Made by a program: the position numbers and the translations under genes | Notes under the pieces: model-generated | The model's input: only the letters and a program-made list of their open reading frames with translations | Told to the model about the DNA's origin: nothing | Database searches by the model: none | Origin: Candidatus Bathyarchaeota archaeon | Lineage (GTDB): Archaea; Thermoproteota; Bathyarchaeia; RBG-16-48-13; GCA-020355125 | Length of the DNA stretch: 6,418 nt | Assembly: GCA_026014905.1 (NCBI GenBank) | Contig: JAOZHK010000023.1 | Location: forward strand, 1-6,418 | Direction: 5' to 3' | Part shown: positions 5,866 to 6,418 of the stretch, one piece after another | How the letters are laid out: each line of letters opens with the position of its first letter | How positions within the stretch are numbered: position 1 is the first letter of the stretch

Positions 5866-6418
5866 TCTTGAGCCTCCTTTATTGCTTGAACTTTCTGGAA
5901 AATTCGATCAAGAATGACGTCATCGGACCACACTTCTGTTGGAGGTTCAACAATCTTTTTCAGGTCAAGAGGGACATGATCCATTCGATATGCTGTCCCT
6001 TCTGTCTCAACTCCAACGAACGTAGAAGGAATGTAGACGTCTGCAAGAAGGGCGGTGGGTGTTAACACGGGGTCTATCACAATTAAGGGATGATTGATAA
6101 GGGTTTGTGTTGAAGCTCGGGGAAAATGAGCTACTGGATCAGACGCAATAATTAGTGCGGCATCTGACATTCCTCGATTCAAAATATCTGTGATAGATGT
6201 CTCTCCTGGGTTGTAGTACGGATATCCTTGTGAATAATCCACTGCATAGGGATATCCGGATTGCCACGTTGATACTGTATTCGCACCGGTGACGTTAAAA
6301 TGTCCACGCATTGGCATAATCACAAATTTCGTTTTTAGATTTAGATCCCGAGTAAGGCACAGCGCAGCATCAATGTTACGATGCTTCCCTGCACTCATTG
6401 TCAATCCTACCCCGAAAA
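5862..6418 (-). CDS. fwdB: Formylmethanofuran dehydrogenase subunit B, C-terminal part (5' end outside window)
   Basis: FwdB is the molybdopterin subunit that reduces CO2 to formate in the formylmethanofuran dehydrogenase complex. About 185 codons of a usual 430 are present. The frame stays open through the right edge (residues FGVGL precede TMSAGKHRN), so the TTG at 6404 and ATG at 6398 are internal codons, not starts. Recognisable stretches are GLTMSAGKHRN, MPMRGHFNVTGAN, GYPYAVDYSQGYP, NPGE, ASDPVAHFP and VETEGTAYRMD. These belong to the formate-dehydrogenase-like fold around the pterin cofactor. The metal-binding Cys or Sec and the N-terminal iron-sulfur site fall outside the window, so a tungsten or molybdenum assignment (Fwd versus Fmd) is not possible. 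The gene is cotranscribed with fwdA through the ATGA overlap. More subunits (FwdD, and polyferredoxin F/G types) are expected upstream. Confidence 0.93.
   Translation of the reverse strand, partial: FGVGLTMSAGKHRNIDAALCLTRDLNLKTKFVIMPMRGHFNVTGANTVSTWQSGYPYAVDYSQGYPYYNPGETSITDILNRGMSDAALIIASDPVAHFPRASTQTLINHPLIVIDPVLTPTALLADVYIPSTFVGVETEGTAYRMDHVPLDLKKIVEPPTEVWSDDVILDRIFQKVQAIKEAQE
5873..5878 (-). promoter_or_regulatory. Strong ribosome binding site for fwdA
   Basis: AGGAGG on the minus strand lies 7 bases ahead of the fwdA ATG and inside the last codons of fwdB. It fixes the fwdA start and suggests reinitiation or coupling at the ATGA junction. Confidence 0.8.

Noticed and set aside
6398..6404. 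TTG (6404) or ATG (6398) as the start of a short fwdB-like gene
   Set aside because: The frame remains open to the window edge, and the upstream residues FGVGL continue a conserved FwdB stretch, so the gene is cut by the window and not truncated.

Overview
The window looks archaeal. It carries the archaeal C1 enzymes formylmethanofuran dehydrogenase (FwdB, FwdA, FwdC) and methenyl-tetrahydromethanopterin cyclohydrolase (Mch). It also carries a bacterial-looking MetV-MetF methylenetetrahydrofolate reductase pair and an MvhD-type iron-sulfur protein. Strong GGAGG-type ribosome binding sites, ATGA overlaps and moderate base composition fit a mesophilic or moderately thermophilic uncultivated archaeon with a Wood-Ljungdahl methyl branch, for example of the Asgard or Bathyarchaeia type. 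The lineage is a guess. A bacterium that acquired archaeal C1 genes cannot be excluded from this window alone.

Layout: the plus strand fills the left third. It holds the 3' end of mvhD (to 331), a 194-bp intergenic region (332-525) with inverted repeats and a possible promoter and leader structure, then metV (526-1275) and metF (1282-2259), 6 bp apart. The minus strand fills the rest. Reading from the right edge leftward, it holds the 3' part of fwdB (cut by the window edge), fwdA overlapping it by ATGA, fwdC 3 bp further on with a perfect ribosome binding site, a 126-bp gap, and mch. The two blocks converge, and the stop codons of metF and mch touch directly (TAG|CTA at 2257-2262) with no spacer. 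All genes inside the window appear intact, with no tRNA, rRNA, CRISPR array or insertion sequence.

How the genes fit together: FwdABC (with subunits outside the window) reduces CO2 to formyl-methanofuran or runs the reverse. Mch interconverts formyl- and methenyl-tetrahydromethanopterin. MetF with MetV would carry methylene to methyl. MvhD normally passes electrons to an HdrA-type flavoprotein, and in Moorella an HdrABC-MvhD module is associated with MetFV. The most interesting idea is that a MetVF enzyme linked to MvhD/Hdr supplies the methylene-reduction step next to tetrahydromethanopterin genes, perhaps in place of the F420-dependent enzyme Mer. The other notable point is the metV leader, which contains two competing stem structures followed by a T-run. 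No wholly new system is evident.
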